DNA of 34,613 bases from a virus. Below the pieces are notes generated by a model that saw only the letters and a list, made by a program, of their open reading frames with translations, was not told the origin of the DNA and did no database searches. Location: positions 1 to 34,613 of the IMG/VR virus record IMGVR_UViG_3300047291_000009. One strand, 5' to 3'. Numbering within the stretch: the stretch's first letter is position 1; each line of letters starts with the position of its first letter. The translations under genes and the position numbers were made by a program. Shown here in pieces: positions 8,549 to 16,503 of this stretch.

Positions 8549-9619
8549 TCAAAAGAATACCAAAAAATTGCCGTTTCCAGCACTAGGCGCAGGAGGTGCT
8601 GTGAATATCCATCCTGAGTTATTGCCGCCATTTGTGGAGTTAGCCCCTGCGTACCATCCTGCCCCGCCTGTAGCTGTAGACCGACTGATAGACAAATAGT
8701 CTGCGCTCACAGTACCGCTTGCCTTAGATAGCGTATGGCTTGCCGCCGTTACAGAGCCAATGGTTATCAAGTTTCCTGATGTGCCTAACAGACTGAAATT
8801 GCTGAACGTGCTTGTTGTTGCCGCCGTAAACAGGATAGATGCTGGCTGAACTGTGTTTGTAATGTTGCTGAATGTGTTTGAGCCTGTAATGGTCAAAGCA
8901 CCAGCACCACCTTGATTAAGTGTGCAATTAAACGTAGAGCCACCACCCACAAACGTCTTAGCGGTTGCAGCAGTCATGGAGATCGTGCCTGTGCCTGTGC
9001 CTGCTGTTGTGGTGAAGTTAGTAGGTACGGCATTGTTAAATGAAGTTGTGCTTGCTCCAGAACATACTAAAATTCCACCGTTAAATGTCAGGTTTTTTGT
9101 GCCTGTGTCAGTTATAAATCTAGTTGGACAAGTTAAAGTTTTTCCATTTAAATTTAATGTCCCATTTGTAAGGGTGCATTGATTACCAACAGTTAATGCG
9201 TCTTGTAAAATCCAACCACCGCCCACACCATCAAACAAGACGGTAGTAATAATTTTACCATTTGTAGTAATAGTTTTACCAGTTGTTGTGGCGTTAAATG
9301 TGGTTACGCCACTATAAGAACGAGTAAAGTTTGTAGCAGGGAAAAATAGACTGCCTGATACTGTCAATCCAATAGCTGACCCAGCAAGGGTCATAGTGCC
9401 ATCAAGCCCTGACGCTGTAAAGTCATTACAGACCCTTGGCGTAGTAGCCATAGTGACTGTAAATGCAGTAGCCAATACATTTGAGTTTGCATCAAAAAAT
9501 ACATTGTCTGCCGCAGTAGGAACAGAAAAGCCTCCCGTCCCACCAGAAGTGTCAGACCAGTTAGTTGTGCTTGTGGAATCCCAAGTACCTGTGCCAAGAA
9601 TCCAATAGCGATCAGCCAT
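8549..9619 (-). CDS. Beta-helix-rich adhesin / tail fibre protein
   Basis: 356 residues. The N terminus MADRYWILGTGTWDSTSTTN is common in phage and bacterial surface proteins that start with a tryptophan-rich motif. The body is a series of Thr/Gly/Asn repeats (TLTNGTLNLNGKTLTC and similar) consistent with a right-handed beta helix. The GGNNSGWIF motif near the end is a frequent terminal motif of such fibres. A strong GAGGAGGT site and a TAATG overlap fix the start. It probably contributes to host recognition together with the two genes upstream. Confidence 0.65.
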   Translation of the reverse strand: MADRYWILGTGTWDSTSTTNWSDTSGGTGGFSVPTAADNVFFDANSNVLATAFTVTMATTPRVCNDFTASGLDGTMTLAGSAIGLTVSGSLFFPATNFTRSYSGVTTFNATTTGKTITTNGKIITTVLFDGVGGGWILQDALTVGNQCTLTNGTLNLNGKTLTCPTRFITDTGTKNLTFNGGILVCSGASTTSFNNAVPTNFTTTAGTGTGTISMTAATAKTFVGGGSTFNCTLNQGGAGALTITGSNTFSNITNTVQPASILFTAATTSTFSNFSLLGTSGNLITIGSVTAASHTLSKASGTVSADYLSISRSTATGGAGWYAGANSTNGGNNSGWIFTAPPAPSAGNGNFLVFF

Positions 9620-9783
9620 TAAACCTCCTCAGTGGGGGGCGCAGTAATTACAGCAATCCAGTTATCAAACCTTTGCTGTTTCATTGTTTCAATCTGCTCA
9701 TCAGACAATCCATGATCGTCAGGCAAATGCAGAGCATCTGAGAATGTGCCGTACTGCGATGAAAAAGAAAAGTCAATCTTCAT
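9619..9783 (-). CDS. 54-residue protein of fibre clusters
   Basis: Started at ATG 9783, giving MKIDFSFSSQYGTFSDALHL. A longer frame would run back into the Mtd-like fibre gene. The DDHGLSDEQIETMKQQRFDN helix and TAPP tail match a short conserved protein I recall beside phage fibre genes. It might be a chaperone or adaptor for fibre assembly. Its stop overlaps the next ATG (TAATG). Confidence 0.55.
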   Translation of the reverse strand: MKIDFSFSSQYGTFSDALHLPDDHGLSDEQIETMKQQRFDNWIAVITAPPTEEV

Positions 9784-9785
9784 GG

Positions 9786-11027
9786 TTATGCCTGTGTGGT
9801 TACTGCTATTACATCCCAACGTGTATTGTTAGCATTGTAAATACAACCTACATACGTTGTTTTGTTTGCTGTTGTGGTGGTTGGTAAAGTTACTCCAATT
9901 ACGGTGTAAGTAGCATTCCAAGTCAATGTCTGACCAGTTCCATTGTCTAAGAGCCTAAACATTAACTTATCGCCATCAACAGGCGTTCCTGTTGGAGCAT
10001 TGATGGTAAGACCTGCTGCCAATGCTGTGTATGCGTAAACATCAGCGGTTGCAACGCTTGGGGTTAGTGTTGATGCAGATGCGGCTGAAGTAACTCTTGG
10101 GTCAATTCGCTTGTTTGTTAATGTCTCTGTACCCGTGTAGGTGGTAATAGATGCGCCAGCCAATGTAGTTGCACCAGTGCCACCATTCGCTATTGGCAAT
10201 GCTGTACCTGACAAAGTAATTGCCAATGTTCCACTTGTTGTAATCGGTGAGCCAGCAACAGACAAGAATGATGGGACAGTTGCCGCCACACTTGTTACAG
10301 TCCCTGAACCTTTACCATTAAAAGTAGTCCAATCAGTAGAAGTCAAATAACCGCTTACTGAGGTGGTAGCGGCTGGCATTGATATATCAGGTGTTGCTCC
10401 ACCAGTTGATGCAACAGGACTTGTAGCAGTTACCGATGTAACTGGGGCAGTTCCACTTGATGCGGCAGTTATTAGACCTTTGCCGTTTACTGTAAGGGTT
10501 GCATTGGTAAACGAGCCAACATTTGTGTTAACTGTGGCAAGTGTTCCTGTAGCAGTCACATTTGTAGAACCATCAAAACTAGGACTTGTATAAGCCAAGT
10601 CACCTGTAATGGCTACTGTTCTGCCAGTTGTAAGGGTTGCGGCTGAACCAGTTGTATTTTGATTTAAAGTCGGAATATCAGCGGCAACAACTGCCCTGAA
10701 TGTCGGTACTCCAGCAGACCCATTGGGTGCAGCTAAAAAGAAATTTGCAGTTTTAGAAGCATATGGGTTTAGCGTATCTCCATAACCGCTTGATAAGGAG
10801 ATTACAGGAGTTAAACCGCCTGATGAAGCAACTGGAGATGTTGCGGTAACAGCAGTGACTCCACTACCAGCACTAAAATAAGACAGACTATTCCATAGCG
10901 TAGAGCCATCACCAAGTTTAAGTTTAGATGTGTCCGTTTCTAAACCAATTTCTCCTTGAGCAAGGAGAGTATTTGCCGCTGTCCATTGGCTTGCAGTACC
11001 TCGTCTTAACTGTATTTGAATAGCCAT
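9786..11027 (-). CDS. Tail fibre with Mtd-like N-terminal domain
   Basis: 413 residues. Residues 1-50 (IQLRRGTASQWTAAN, GEIGLETDTSKLKLGDGSTLW) are the attachment domain shared by major tropism determinant-like and hyaluronidase-type fibres. The middle has repeated SVTATSPVAS segments (near residues 58, 198) and an IANGGTGATTL motif. A compact C-terminal beta domain (residues about 315-413: YAYTALAAGLTINAPTG through RWDVIAVTTQ) is found at the tip of many phage fibres. It is coupled to the collagen-like gene by TAATG. Role: receptor recognition. Confidence 0.75.
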   Translation of the reverse strand: MAIQIQLRRGTASQWTAANTLLAQGEIGLETDTSKLKLGDGSTLWNSLSYFSAGSGVTAVTATSPVASSGGLTPVISLSSGYGDTLNPYASKTANFFLAAPNGSAGVPTFRAVVAADIPTLNQNTTGSAATLTTGRTVAITGDLAYTSPSFDGSTNVTATGTLATVNTNVGSFTNATLTVNGKGLITAASSGTAPVTSVTATSPVASTGGATPDISMPAATTSVSGYLTSTDWTTFNGKGSGTVTSVAATVPSFLSVAGSPITTSGTLAITLSGTALPIANGGTGATTLAGASITTYTGTETLTNKRIDPRVTSAASASTLTPSVATADVYAYTALAAGLTINAPTGTPVDGDKLMFRLLDNGTGQTLTWNATYTVIGVTLPTTTTANKTTYVGCIYNANNTRWDVIAVTTQA

Positions 11028-11512
11028 TAAGGACTTCCTCCGTCTAGGGCAGTTGTACCGCCATAGATTGAATTATAAAAACCACCATCAGCATTATAAA
11101 AGCCTGTGCTTGAGCCAGCACCCGATAGTCCAGCCGCACCTCGCTCTCCCTTTTCACCCTTTTCGCCTTTGACTTCTCCAACATTGATTACTTTGCCATC
11201 AGACAATGTAAAAACTAAGGAGTCATCAAAATCAACTTTGGCATTTACAACTGAAACACCATCTTCACCATCTTTTCCATTTTTACCAATTGAACCGTCT
11301 TTTCCATCACGCCCATCTTTTCCATCTTTACCATCACGACCAGCATTTCCTTTATCGCCTTGAAGACCACGATCTCCTTGTTCACCTTTAAGTTTTTTGA
11401 CTGTATCAACTTGGTCAGTTAACTTAGGTAATTCTTTATCCAACAAAAGAGCAATGGCAGTTACTTTTGCCTCTGTTGAAATATCAGAAAGAATAACTTT
11501 TTTAAGGTTCAT
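11027..11512 (-). CDS. Collagen-like repeat virion protein
   Basis: 161 residues. Residues 1-42 are helical. They are followed by about 15 uninterrupted Gly-X-Y triplets (GEQGDRGLQGDKGNAGRDG onward), a beta linker (DFDDSLVFTLSDGKVINV), a second short collagen run (GEKGEKGERGAAG) and a Tyr/Gly tail. Collagen-like segments trimerise fibres and spikes in phages. It lies between portal and fibre genes and is coupled to both by ATGA and TAATG overlaps. Most likely a trimeric stalk of the adhesion apparatus. Confidence 0.75.
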   Translation of the reverse strand: MNLKKVILSDISTEAKVTAIALLLDKELPKLTDQVDTVKKLKGEQGDRGLQGDKGNAGRDGKDGKDGRDGKDGSIGKNGKDGEDGVSVVNAKVDFDDSLVFTLSDGKVINVGEVKGEKGEKGERGAAGLSGAGSSTGFYNADGGFYNSIYGGTTALDGGSP

Positions 11513-13557
11513 TGTTCACCAATGATGCTCTTTAAAAAATCATTATCTTTTTGGCTTTGATTTTGTTTGTCCATCATCTGCATTTCAACAATCTTTGCCT
11601 TGTTTTTAATATCAGACTCTTTAAGCATCAATTCAGCAATCTTAACCCGCTTATCAAACTCCTTAGAAGACAAATCATCCTGATTAGGAAGATTCTTTGT
11701 CAGGCTTGCAGTCATCTTTGCTTGCACTTCTTGAGGCATTAACTGAGTTTCAACCGACAATTTCTGTGCTTCAGCCCTGTTTTGTTCTGCTTGAGTAGTG
11801 TTTACAGCAATTTGAGCCTGTGCCGCTTGCATAGCCAACTGTTGTTGAGCTTGCTGCATCTGTTGAGCTTGTGGATCAGGCTGCATCATCTGATCCAATG
11901 CCGCCATCATCTCAAATCTGTTACTCAAACTAGAGTTAGCCACGATTCCCTTGAGAATAATCGGCAAAACAGGGGTTTGTGGGCCAAGAGTCTGCAATAA
12001 ACTGATGAATTGTTGTTGTTCGTACTCTCGTGCAATGATGCCAAGGGTTGCAGTAGGGATGAAGTTCATGTCAACAGAGGGATAACGCTCTGGATCGAAC
12101 TGCATGAACCTAAAAGCAGCTTTCTTGATGAATGGAATCAAGAAATCTTCTTGGAAGTTCACCAAGGTACGCTTATATTTCTTGATGATGGAGGCAACCG
12201 CCATCGACATACCGCCACCATCACGACTAGCTTGGCTAATCATGCCATTGGAGTCTAGAGTTCCTGTAGCTTGTAGCAACATTCGCTCAAAGTCTTTGGC
12301 AGTTGCAAGGTTGTTCGGGTCAGTTGCTCCAAACTTGAATGGATACAAAATCTCGCTAGGAGAACCATTGACCAGAATAGCTTTTCCGGGCTTTACCTCG
12401 AACTTCATACCACGGGGCAAGCGAGTTGCATCCATTGCCATCATGGGGGAGGTACTCAGTGCCAGTGAATCCAAGTGGCTGCGAGTCTGAGCATCAATGG
12501 CTTTTTGCATATTGAATGCTTTTTCCACCGTACCACGACCAAGCAAGCGATTTGGCACAGTATCGTCTTGGTAAGACAGAACTGGCCTGTCTTTCATCAT
12601 GTATGGATTTTCTTCAGCCTTTAAGAGCATTCCATCATTGGCAATCACGACAATGGCCTCAACCATATCGGTGTAGTCTTCAGCCGTTGAATTCTCAGGG
12701 AACAATTCAACAATATCCTTGTTCTCTTTCATGTTGTTGAGGTACTCACGGGGAACTAACCCGTAGTAGGTCAACAAAAGAACCTTTTCATCCTGATACT
12801 GGCTTACTTCTTGGGTAGGCTCAAGGTCAGTGTCTTCACTGGCAGTACCAATATCCACTTTGCGGTAGATTCCACGTTCAATACCTTGCACAACCTTATG
12901 AATTGAAACGTATTTTTCAATAGCCACGCCCATACAGTCATCAATGCTTGTGCCGTTAGGGTCAAACAAGAAGTTCTTGGGGTTGACAGGCATGATCTTG
13001 ACAGAAATCCTGTCTCTCTCCATCACGCCAATAGCTGCCTGACCCTGCTGATTAGGAATAGGTCGAGTCGAGGGAACATACTCAGTTTCAGTCTTAACAA
13101 CAATCTCGCCAATGCCTGTCCCATAGATTTCAGCCATCAATTCGATCTGGTCGATAGCTTTTCTGATCTTGTCCTTCTTAAAATCCTCAGTGAGTTGAGC
13201 CTTAATTATCTCAATGTCAATAGGATTGCCGTTTACATCTTGGATATTGTCTTCAATGTCAAAGAAGTCACCTTGACCAAAGATAGCTTCCATGATTTCA
13301 GCGTGACGAGTCTCAACTGCTTGTTGAGTAGCAGGAGTTACGATTCGGCTGCGTTCAGACTCACGGGTTTTGTCTTCAGATGCCCATTGACCACGGAAGA
13401 TACGCTCGTATTCCAGCCAATCAGGGAGAAAGTTGGTGTCTCTGTAGTCACGCCATCTGTTGCAGTGGTCAGTAACAAAATCTGTCAGTTCTTCATCAGC
13501 CTCAGTAGGCTCATAAAACTCGTTCTGTTCAAGTTTGACTTCTTTATTTGTTGCCAT
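11509..13557 (-). CDS. Portal protein
   Basis: 682 residues, the right size for portals of podoviruses. An N-terminal region with WLEYERIFRGQWASEDKTRE is followed by IVTPATQQAVETRHAEIMEA. A long alpha/beta core runs to about residue 560. A Gln/Ala/Met-rich helical barrel-type C terminus (MQQAQQQLAMQAAQAQIAV) ends in charged helices. It starts directly after the terminase stop (TAA then ATG) and overlaps the collagen-like gene by ATGA. It forms the dodecameric DNA channel of the capsid vertex. Confidence 0.85.
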   Translation of the reverse strand: MATNKEVKLEQNEFYEPTEADEELTDFVTDHCNRWRDYRDTNFLPDWLEYERIFRGQWASEDKTRESERSRIVTPATQQAVETRHAEIMEAIFGQGDFFDIEDNIQDVNGNPIDIEIIKAQLTEDFKKDKIRKAIDQIELMAEIYGTGIGEIVVKTETEYVPSTRPIPNQQGQAAIGVMERDRISVKIMPVNPKNFLFDPNGTSIDDCMGVAIEKYVSIHKVVQGIERGIYRKVDIGTASEDTDLEPTQEVSQYQDEKVLLLTYYGLVPREYLNNMKENKDIVELFPENSTAEDYTDMVEAIVVIANDGMLLKAEENPYMMKDRPVLSYQDDTVPNRLLGRGTVEKAFNMQKAIDAQTRSHLDSLALSTSPMMAMDATRLPRGMKFEVKPGKAILVNGSPSEILYPFKFGATDPNNLATAKDFERMLLQATGTLDSNGMISQASRDGGGMSMAVASIIKKYKRTLVNFQEDFLIPFIKKAAFRFMQFDPERYPSVDMNFIPTATLGIIAREYEQQQFISLLQTLGPQTPVLPIILKGIVANSSLSNRFEMMAALDQMMQPDPQAQQMQQAQQQLAMQAAQAQIAVNTTQAEQNRAEAQKLSVETQLMPQEVQAKMTASLTKNLPNQDDLSSKEFDKRVKIAELMLKESDIKNKAKIVEMQMMDKQNQSQKDNDFLKSIIGEQ

Positions 13558-14817
13558 TTAAATCCCCGAAATAATATCTAGAGGCTCCCACTCATCTTCT
13601 TGATCGTCTTGGAAGTATGAGGTTACAGCCAGTTGGTCAATGTAGGAAAGGGCATCAGGCAAGTCATCATGAACACCTTGGGCGGGAAACATCAAGAGTT
13701 GATCTTTGAATTCATCCCAATCTTCCTCAGAGTTCAGCACAATACGCCCATGCTCAAACCGTCCTTGGAGACTCCAGATAATCCTGTCAGTCTTTTTCCT
13801 GTTGCCGTGCGTCAAGTCAACTATGTGCGAATATACATTATTTTTACGCATTAAGTCACTCAAATACGGCAAAACTGCGTTTTTTAATGCTCCACGCTCA
13901 ATCCCAATGCTCAAAGGGCGGTATTCCCGCATCTTCAACAGGATCGTAGCCGCAGTTTCCCTGATGTCCCACCGCCCATAAACAATCTCTTTGACAAACC
14001 ATTTACCGTCCTCTGTTACTTTGACAACAGCAATGGCAGTTTGGTCTAGCCTTTTCTTGGAATTGGCAGCTTGTCTAGCCACTTCTTCAAACCCTGCCAG
14101 ATCGACAGCAATGTAGTACGAGCCATGTTCAGGTTCTTCTCCATATTTAATCCATTCTTCTTTAAAAACGTCAGAGCCAGCATTGTCAAAACTGGCAAGG
14201 TATTCCTGTTTGAAAGCAAAGGAACTTAGGGTTTTCTTGGCAGACTCAATTTCATCAGGGTCTATCAGCGGGTTGTCTTTGGTAGTGAAGTGCCACGACT
14301 TCCAATCTGAGTCTTCTTCTGACATTCCAAGTTTAAAGATGTCATAGAAGAAGTTACGACCTTTGGGAGTGCCGATGAACATAGCTCTGCCCTTTTTATC
14401 AGACAAAGACGCACGAATAACCTGTTCCCATGCTTCGGGTTTAATGTCCGCAACCTCGTCAAGCACAGCGTAGGTGAGAGACACTCCTCGCAAAGTATCT
14501 GGACGATCTGCTCCTCTGACATAGATTTTTGCTCCGTTTATCAGGGTGATGTCCATGTTATTAATGTGGCTGGCTTGGATAACCTCTCGCCCCAACTCCA
14601 TCAATACATCCCAAATAATCTGTCTTGCCTGACCATTGGTAGGCGCAACATACAGTACAGCAGAACCAGCAGTACACTGTAAACCTTCTATTAACAGGGT
14701 AATGGCTGACAGGCGAGACTTACCGCAACGCCGTCCAGCAGCAATGACTTTGAAACGGGTTTTATCAGCAAAGACTTCTTGTTGCCAAGGGAGGAGACTG
14801 AAGTTAAGGTCAGACAT
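13558..14817 (-). CDS. terL: Terminase large subunit (packaging ATPase and nuclease)
   Basis: 419 residues. The ATPase part has a Walker A AAGRRCGKS (26-34), Walker B LTYAVLDE (D120, E121) and the coupling motif IGTPKG (148-153). The RNase H-like nuclease has its acidic residues in IAVDLAG (D239), IGIERG (E306) and HDDLPDALS (D383, D384, D387). All are present, so the enzyme should be active. It moves DNA into the prohead through the portal and cuts the concatemer. It overlaps the small-subunit gene by eight bases. Confidence 0.93.
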   Translation of the reverse strand: MSDLNFSLLPWQQEVFADKTRFKVIAAGRRCGKSRLSAITLLIEGLQCTAGSAVLYVAPTNGQARQIIWDVLMELGREVIQASHINNMDITLINGAKIYVRGADRPDTLRGVSLTYAVLDEVADIKPEAWEQVIRASLSDKKGRAMFIGTPKGRNFFYDIFKLGMSEEDSDWKSWHFTTKDNPLIDPDEIESAKKTLSSFAFKQEYLASFDNAGSDVFKEEWIKYGEEPEHGSYYIAVDLAGFEEVARQAANSKKRLDQTAIAVVKVTEDGKWFVKEIVYGRWDIRETAATILLKMREYRPLSIGIERGALKNAVLPYLSDLMRKNNVYSHIVDLTHGNRKKTDRIIWSLQGRFEHGRIVLNSEEDWDEFKDQLLMFPAQGVHDDLPDALSYIDQLAVTSYFQDDQEDEWEPLDIISGI

Positions 14818-15193
14818 CTTTGCTTTCTATGTCTTCTGCTTCTATAGGGTTATCCCCTATGACTACGCCGCCAATGCCAGAAATAGTTATGTTAACTGCT
14901 GACCTCTGTTTTCCTTCTTTCTCAAACAAAGAAACGGGAAGCATTCTGTCCATACAGAGTTTGATAGCAGCCATTTGAGCAGGGTGTTCGTCATTCATGG
15001 CAATCTCAACTGCCTTGTGGACAACATTAGCACCTGCACTCTTGATTAACAGGTCTTTGAGTTCTCTTACTTGTTGTTGTTCAGTCTTAGGTAGGGTAAG
15101 TGCTTGAGGGTTATCAGCATACTTCCTCAAGGTCATAGCACCAGAACCCTTTGGTCTACCCCTTGTTTTCTTAAAGCTATCTATCACGTTCAT
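14810..15193 (-). CDS. Probable terminase small subunit
   Basis: 127 residues. A basic N-terminal KKTRGRPKGSGAMTLRKY precedes a helical centre and a conserved segment AAIKLCMDRMLPVSLFEKEG followed by VNITISGIGGV. I recall this last pattern from genes directly upstream of podovirus terL genes. It probably recognises the packaging start site, with the small basic N terminus contacting DNA. It is the first gene of the leftward virion block. Evidence is positional plus motif memory. Confidence 0.65.
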   Translation of the reverse strand: MNVIDSFKKTRGRPKGSGAMTLRKYADNPQALTLPKTEQQQVRELKDLLIKSAGANVVHKAVEIAMNDEHPAQMAAIKLCMDRMLPVSLFEKEGKQRSAVNITISGIGGVVIGDNPIEAEDIESKDV

Positions 15194-15523
15194 CTTTTAT
15201 CCAGTTGTGGGAAGAAGTTGTTGGTAACCAGCGTTGCGACCTACGGGTTTGCAGACCCACCCGATCAGGTATCTGGCGTACAGTTTCGTTACTCGACACC
15301 AACACGGCTGGAGACTGTTTGTGGGAACTACCATCTAGACAGTAGCCAATCTCCATGCGTCTTGGTCTTCCAACAAGAGTATGGACTGTTATGGTTGCGA
15401 CCCACACAGAGCATCGGGATGAATGACTTGGATTCGGCTAACTTGCAAGACACCTTACCTCAGAGGTCACATGACCGACTTCATACCTGCCAATCCACAC
15501 ACTTCTTGGAAGTTAGTACACAC
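15194..15523. other. Intergenic region between the divergent late and early blocks
   Basis: About 330 bases with no gene I trust. A minus-strand frame (15407-15177, GTG start) and a longer plus-strand frame are open but have no ribosome binding site or recognisable sequence. The region is richer in G and C than its neighbours and contains short complementary arms, e.g. GGGT/ACCC around 15240 and GGCT...ACTGT/ACAGT...AGCC around 15310-15350. I could not find a convincing leftward promoter for the terminase operon here, although one is expected. Confidence 0.5.
15457..15513. promoter_or_regulatory. Cluster of short palindromes upstream of early promoter P1
   Basis: Three inverted repeats: ACCTC-A-GAGGT (15457-15467), GGTCA-CA-TGACC (15465-15476, sharing three bases with the first) and ACTTC-TTG-GAAGT (15501-15513). 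The last ends ten bases before the -35 box of P1. They could be binding sites for a regulator of the early promoter. Small palindromes occur by chance, so confidence is limited. Confidence 0.4.
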
Positions 15524-15552
15524 TTTACATCAGAATCAGATTCTTGTATAGT
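15524..15552 (+). promoter_or_regulatory. Early promoter P1 (sigma70 type)
   Basis: TTTACA (15524-15529), a 17-base spacer, then TATAGT (15547-15552). This is close to the consensus with ideal spacing. Transcription would start near 15559 and run into the structured leader at 15582-15653. The -10 context TATAGTGT is repeated at promoter P2. Confidence 0.7.
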
Positions 15553-15558
15553 GTAGGT

Positions 15559-15653
15559 TAGTTTGATCGCACCAGACTATGAGCCTTTTAGAAGTGATAC
15601 AGCCTCCGTGCATTCGGGGGGTGCGACTGTGTCACCCCTAAAGGGCTTTTTTT
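15559..15653 (+). ncRNA. Structured leader RNA with terminator/attenuator features
   Basis: A ten-base-pair stem joins AGCCTTTTAG (15582-15591) to CTAAAGGGCT (15638-15647), with one G-U pair. Inside it GATACAG (15596-15602) pairs with CTGTGTC (15627-15633), and CCTCCG (15603-15608) with CGGGGG (15615-15620). Upstream TCGCACC (15567-15573) matches GGTGCGA (15620-15626), which would form a pseudoknot. Seven T follow at 15647-15653, directly before the ATG of the next gene. The right arm contains AAAGGG, the only ribosome binding site for that gene. So the RNA is either a short terminated transcript or a switch that hides the binding site. Confidence 0.55.
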
Positions 15654-15878
15654 ATGGCAATTCAACTGACACCTGAAGAACTGGCAAAACAGAGACAGCG
15701 TAAGGAAATGACGCAAGCATTGGAATCTTGGGAGAAAAACCTAGCCACCAAACTAGCAGAAGACAAGATTGCAAAACGCAAGGTAACCAACCCTAAGAAA
15801 ATACAAGCCTACCAACAAGGCGCAAAACAGTCATCTAAAAAGATTCTTAAAGCATTTGATGATGGGATGATTTTCTAG
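15654..15878 (+). CDS. 74-residue basic helical protein, first gene of the early region
   Basis: ATG follows seven T, with AAAGGG nine bases upstream inside a predicted stem. The protein (MAIQLTPEELAKQRQRKEMT...) is helical and rich in Lys, Gln and Ala, with a C-terminal KKILKAFDDGMIF. It resembles small early phage proteins that bind host enzymes or DNA, but I recognise no family. Promoter P2 begins inside its last codons. Confidence 0.55.
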   Translation: MAIQLTPEELAKQRQRKEMTQALESWEKNLATKLAEDKIAKRKVTNPKKIQAYQQGAKQSSKKILKAFDDGMIF

Positions 15879-15884
15879 TATAGT
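15856..15884 (+). promoter_or_regulatory. Early promoter P2 (sigma70 type)
   Basis: TTGATG (15856-15861), a 17-base spacer and TATAGT (15879-15884), with the same TATAGTGT core as P1. The -35 box and spacer lie within the end of the 74-residue gene. Start of transcription near 15891, leading into about 670 bases without a gene. Confidence 0.65.
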
Positions 15885-15890
15885 GTCAAC

Positions 15891-16195
15891 AAAAGGAGTG
15901 TCGGTTCTGCTACCCGACTCGACAGAGGGCAATCCTGTAAACCCCTGTTATGACCGCTTGGAAGCTGGTGTGCCATCGTAGTGACTACGCCGCATAGATA
16001 ATCCAGAATAAGCCTAGAAGTAGGCTCTCCTCGTGGCAGACACCCTAATCAGCTTACTGTTAAACATTAAACACCTATATTCTCTATCGGGTAGCCGCTT
16101 GCGCCCAAATGAAACTTAAAGACACACCTCACTGATTACCCTTTTCTTCCAACCAGATTATCTTTGTTAGTGTTAAACACTTAGATTGGCTTTTT
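15891..16195 (+). ncRNA. Candidate branched non-coding RNA
   Basis: There is no plausible gene here, but paired elements are dense. GTCGG/CCGAC pair near 15900-15920. ACAG.GGG pairs with CCC.CTGT near 15922-15950. A closing stem GGTGTGCCA (15967-15975) pairs with TGGC-AG-ACACC (16034-16044). It encloses two hairpins: CGTAG-TGA-CTACG (15977-15989) and AGCCTA-GAAG-TAGGCT (16011-16026). A final interrupted stem (CCA, ATCT, AGTGTT pairing with AACACT, AGAT, TGG; 16153-16189) is followed by CTTTTT. Together with P2 this suggests a transcript of about 300 nt. Its family is unknown. Large ornate phage RNAs such as GOLLD or ROOL are possible relatives, but I cannot show this. Confidence 0.5.
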
Positions 16196-16296
16196 CAGTG
16201 CGGAGGAGGCTGCCACAAATATTACAGACACACGACCACCCCCTCCCCCCTATCAAATTGATAACGATAGCGAAGTAAGCACTAACTAACACTTAC

Positions 16297-16351
16297 TAGG
16301 GCAAACCCTATATGCTCATTACAGCATAAACTATATGCGGTCGACAGCATA
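16297..16351. promoter_or_regulatory. Iterated operator: TAGGG/CCCTA repeat plus two TATGC-N8-GCATA sites
   Basis: TAGGG-CAAA-CCCTA occupies 16297-16310. Two inverted repeats of identical design follow: TATGC-N8-GCATA at 16311-16328 and 16334-16351, 23 bp centre to centre. A third GCATA (16370-16374) follows the palindrome GGATCGATCC. Equal design and near two-turn spacing suggest cooperative binding of one dimeric protein, as at a repressor operator or a replication origin. The rest of 16196-16420 shows no gene; it is AT-rich on its right side. Confidence 0.5.
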
Positions 16352-16420
16352 TGATATAGGATCGATCCAGCATAATCGACAAACCCGATATATCACAGTT
16401 TGATAAATAGTTAAAACCTA

Positions 16421-16448
16421 TTGACTAGCATTAGTTGATAGATATTAT
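16421..16448 (+). promoter_or_regulatory. Promoter P3a (sigma70 type)
   Basis: TTGACT (16421-16426), a 16-base spacer and TATTAT (16443-16448). It would drive the 16561-18479 gene group. It lies between the iterated operator and promoter P3b. Confidence 0.55.
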
Positions 16449-16474
16449 TAGTGTGGGCTTAGGGTAAGTACTGA

Positions 16475-16503
16475 TTACATAGTGTCTGACATAACGTTAT
16501 ATT
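16475..16503 (+). promoter_or_regulatory. Promoter P3b with an operator palindrome in its spacer
   Basis: TTACAT (16475-16480), 17 bases, TATATT (16498-16503). The spacer contains the palindrome TGTCTGACA (16483-16491), a box also present at 21583, 21617 and 23305. A protein bound there would block RNA polymerase. The first downstream gene starts at 16561. Confidence 0.6.

Noticed and set aside
15177-15407. 76-codon minus-strand frame before the terminase genes
   Set aside because: GTG start without a binding site, and no recognisable motif. It overlaps the small-subunit start. Kept only as part of the intergenic description.
15104-15556. 150-codon plus-strand open frame
   Set aside because: It runs antisense through the terminase small-subunit gene into the control region. 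It has no ribosome site and an improbable composition.
15898-15981. 27-codon frame starting GTG just after AAAGGAG
   Set aside because: The binding site touches the start codon with no spacer, and the region is better explained by paired RNA elements.
16311-16374. CRISPR-like array
   Set aside because: Repeats are only five-base arms with short spacers; they fit operator or iteron sites, not CRISPR.
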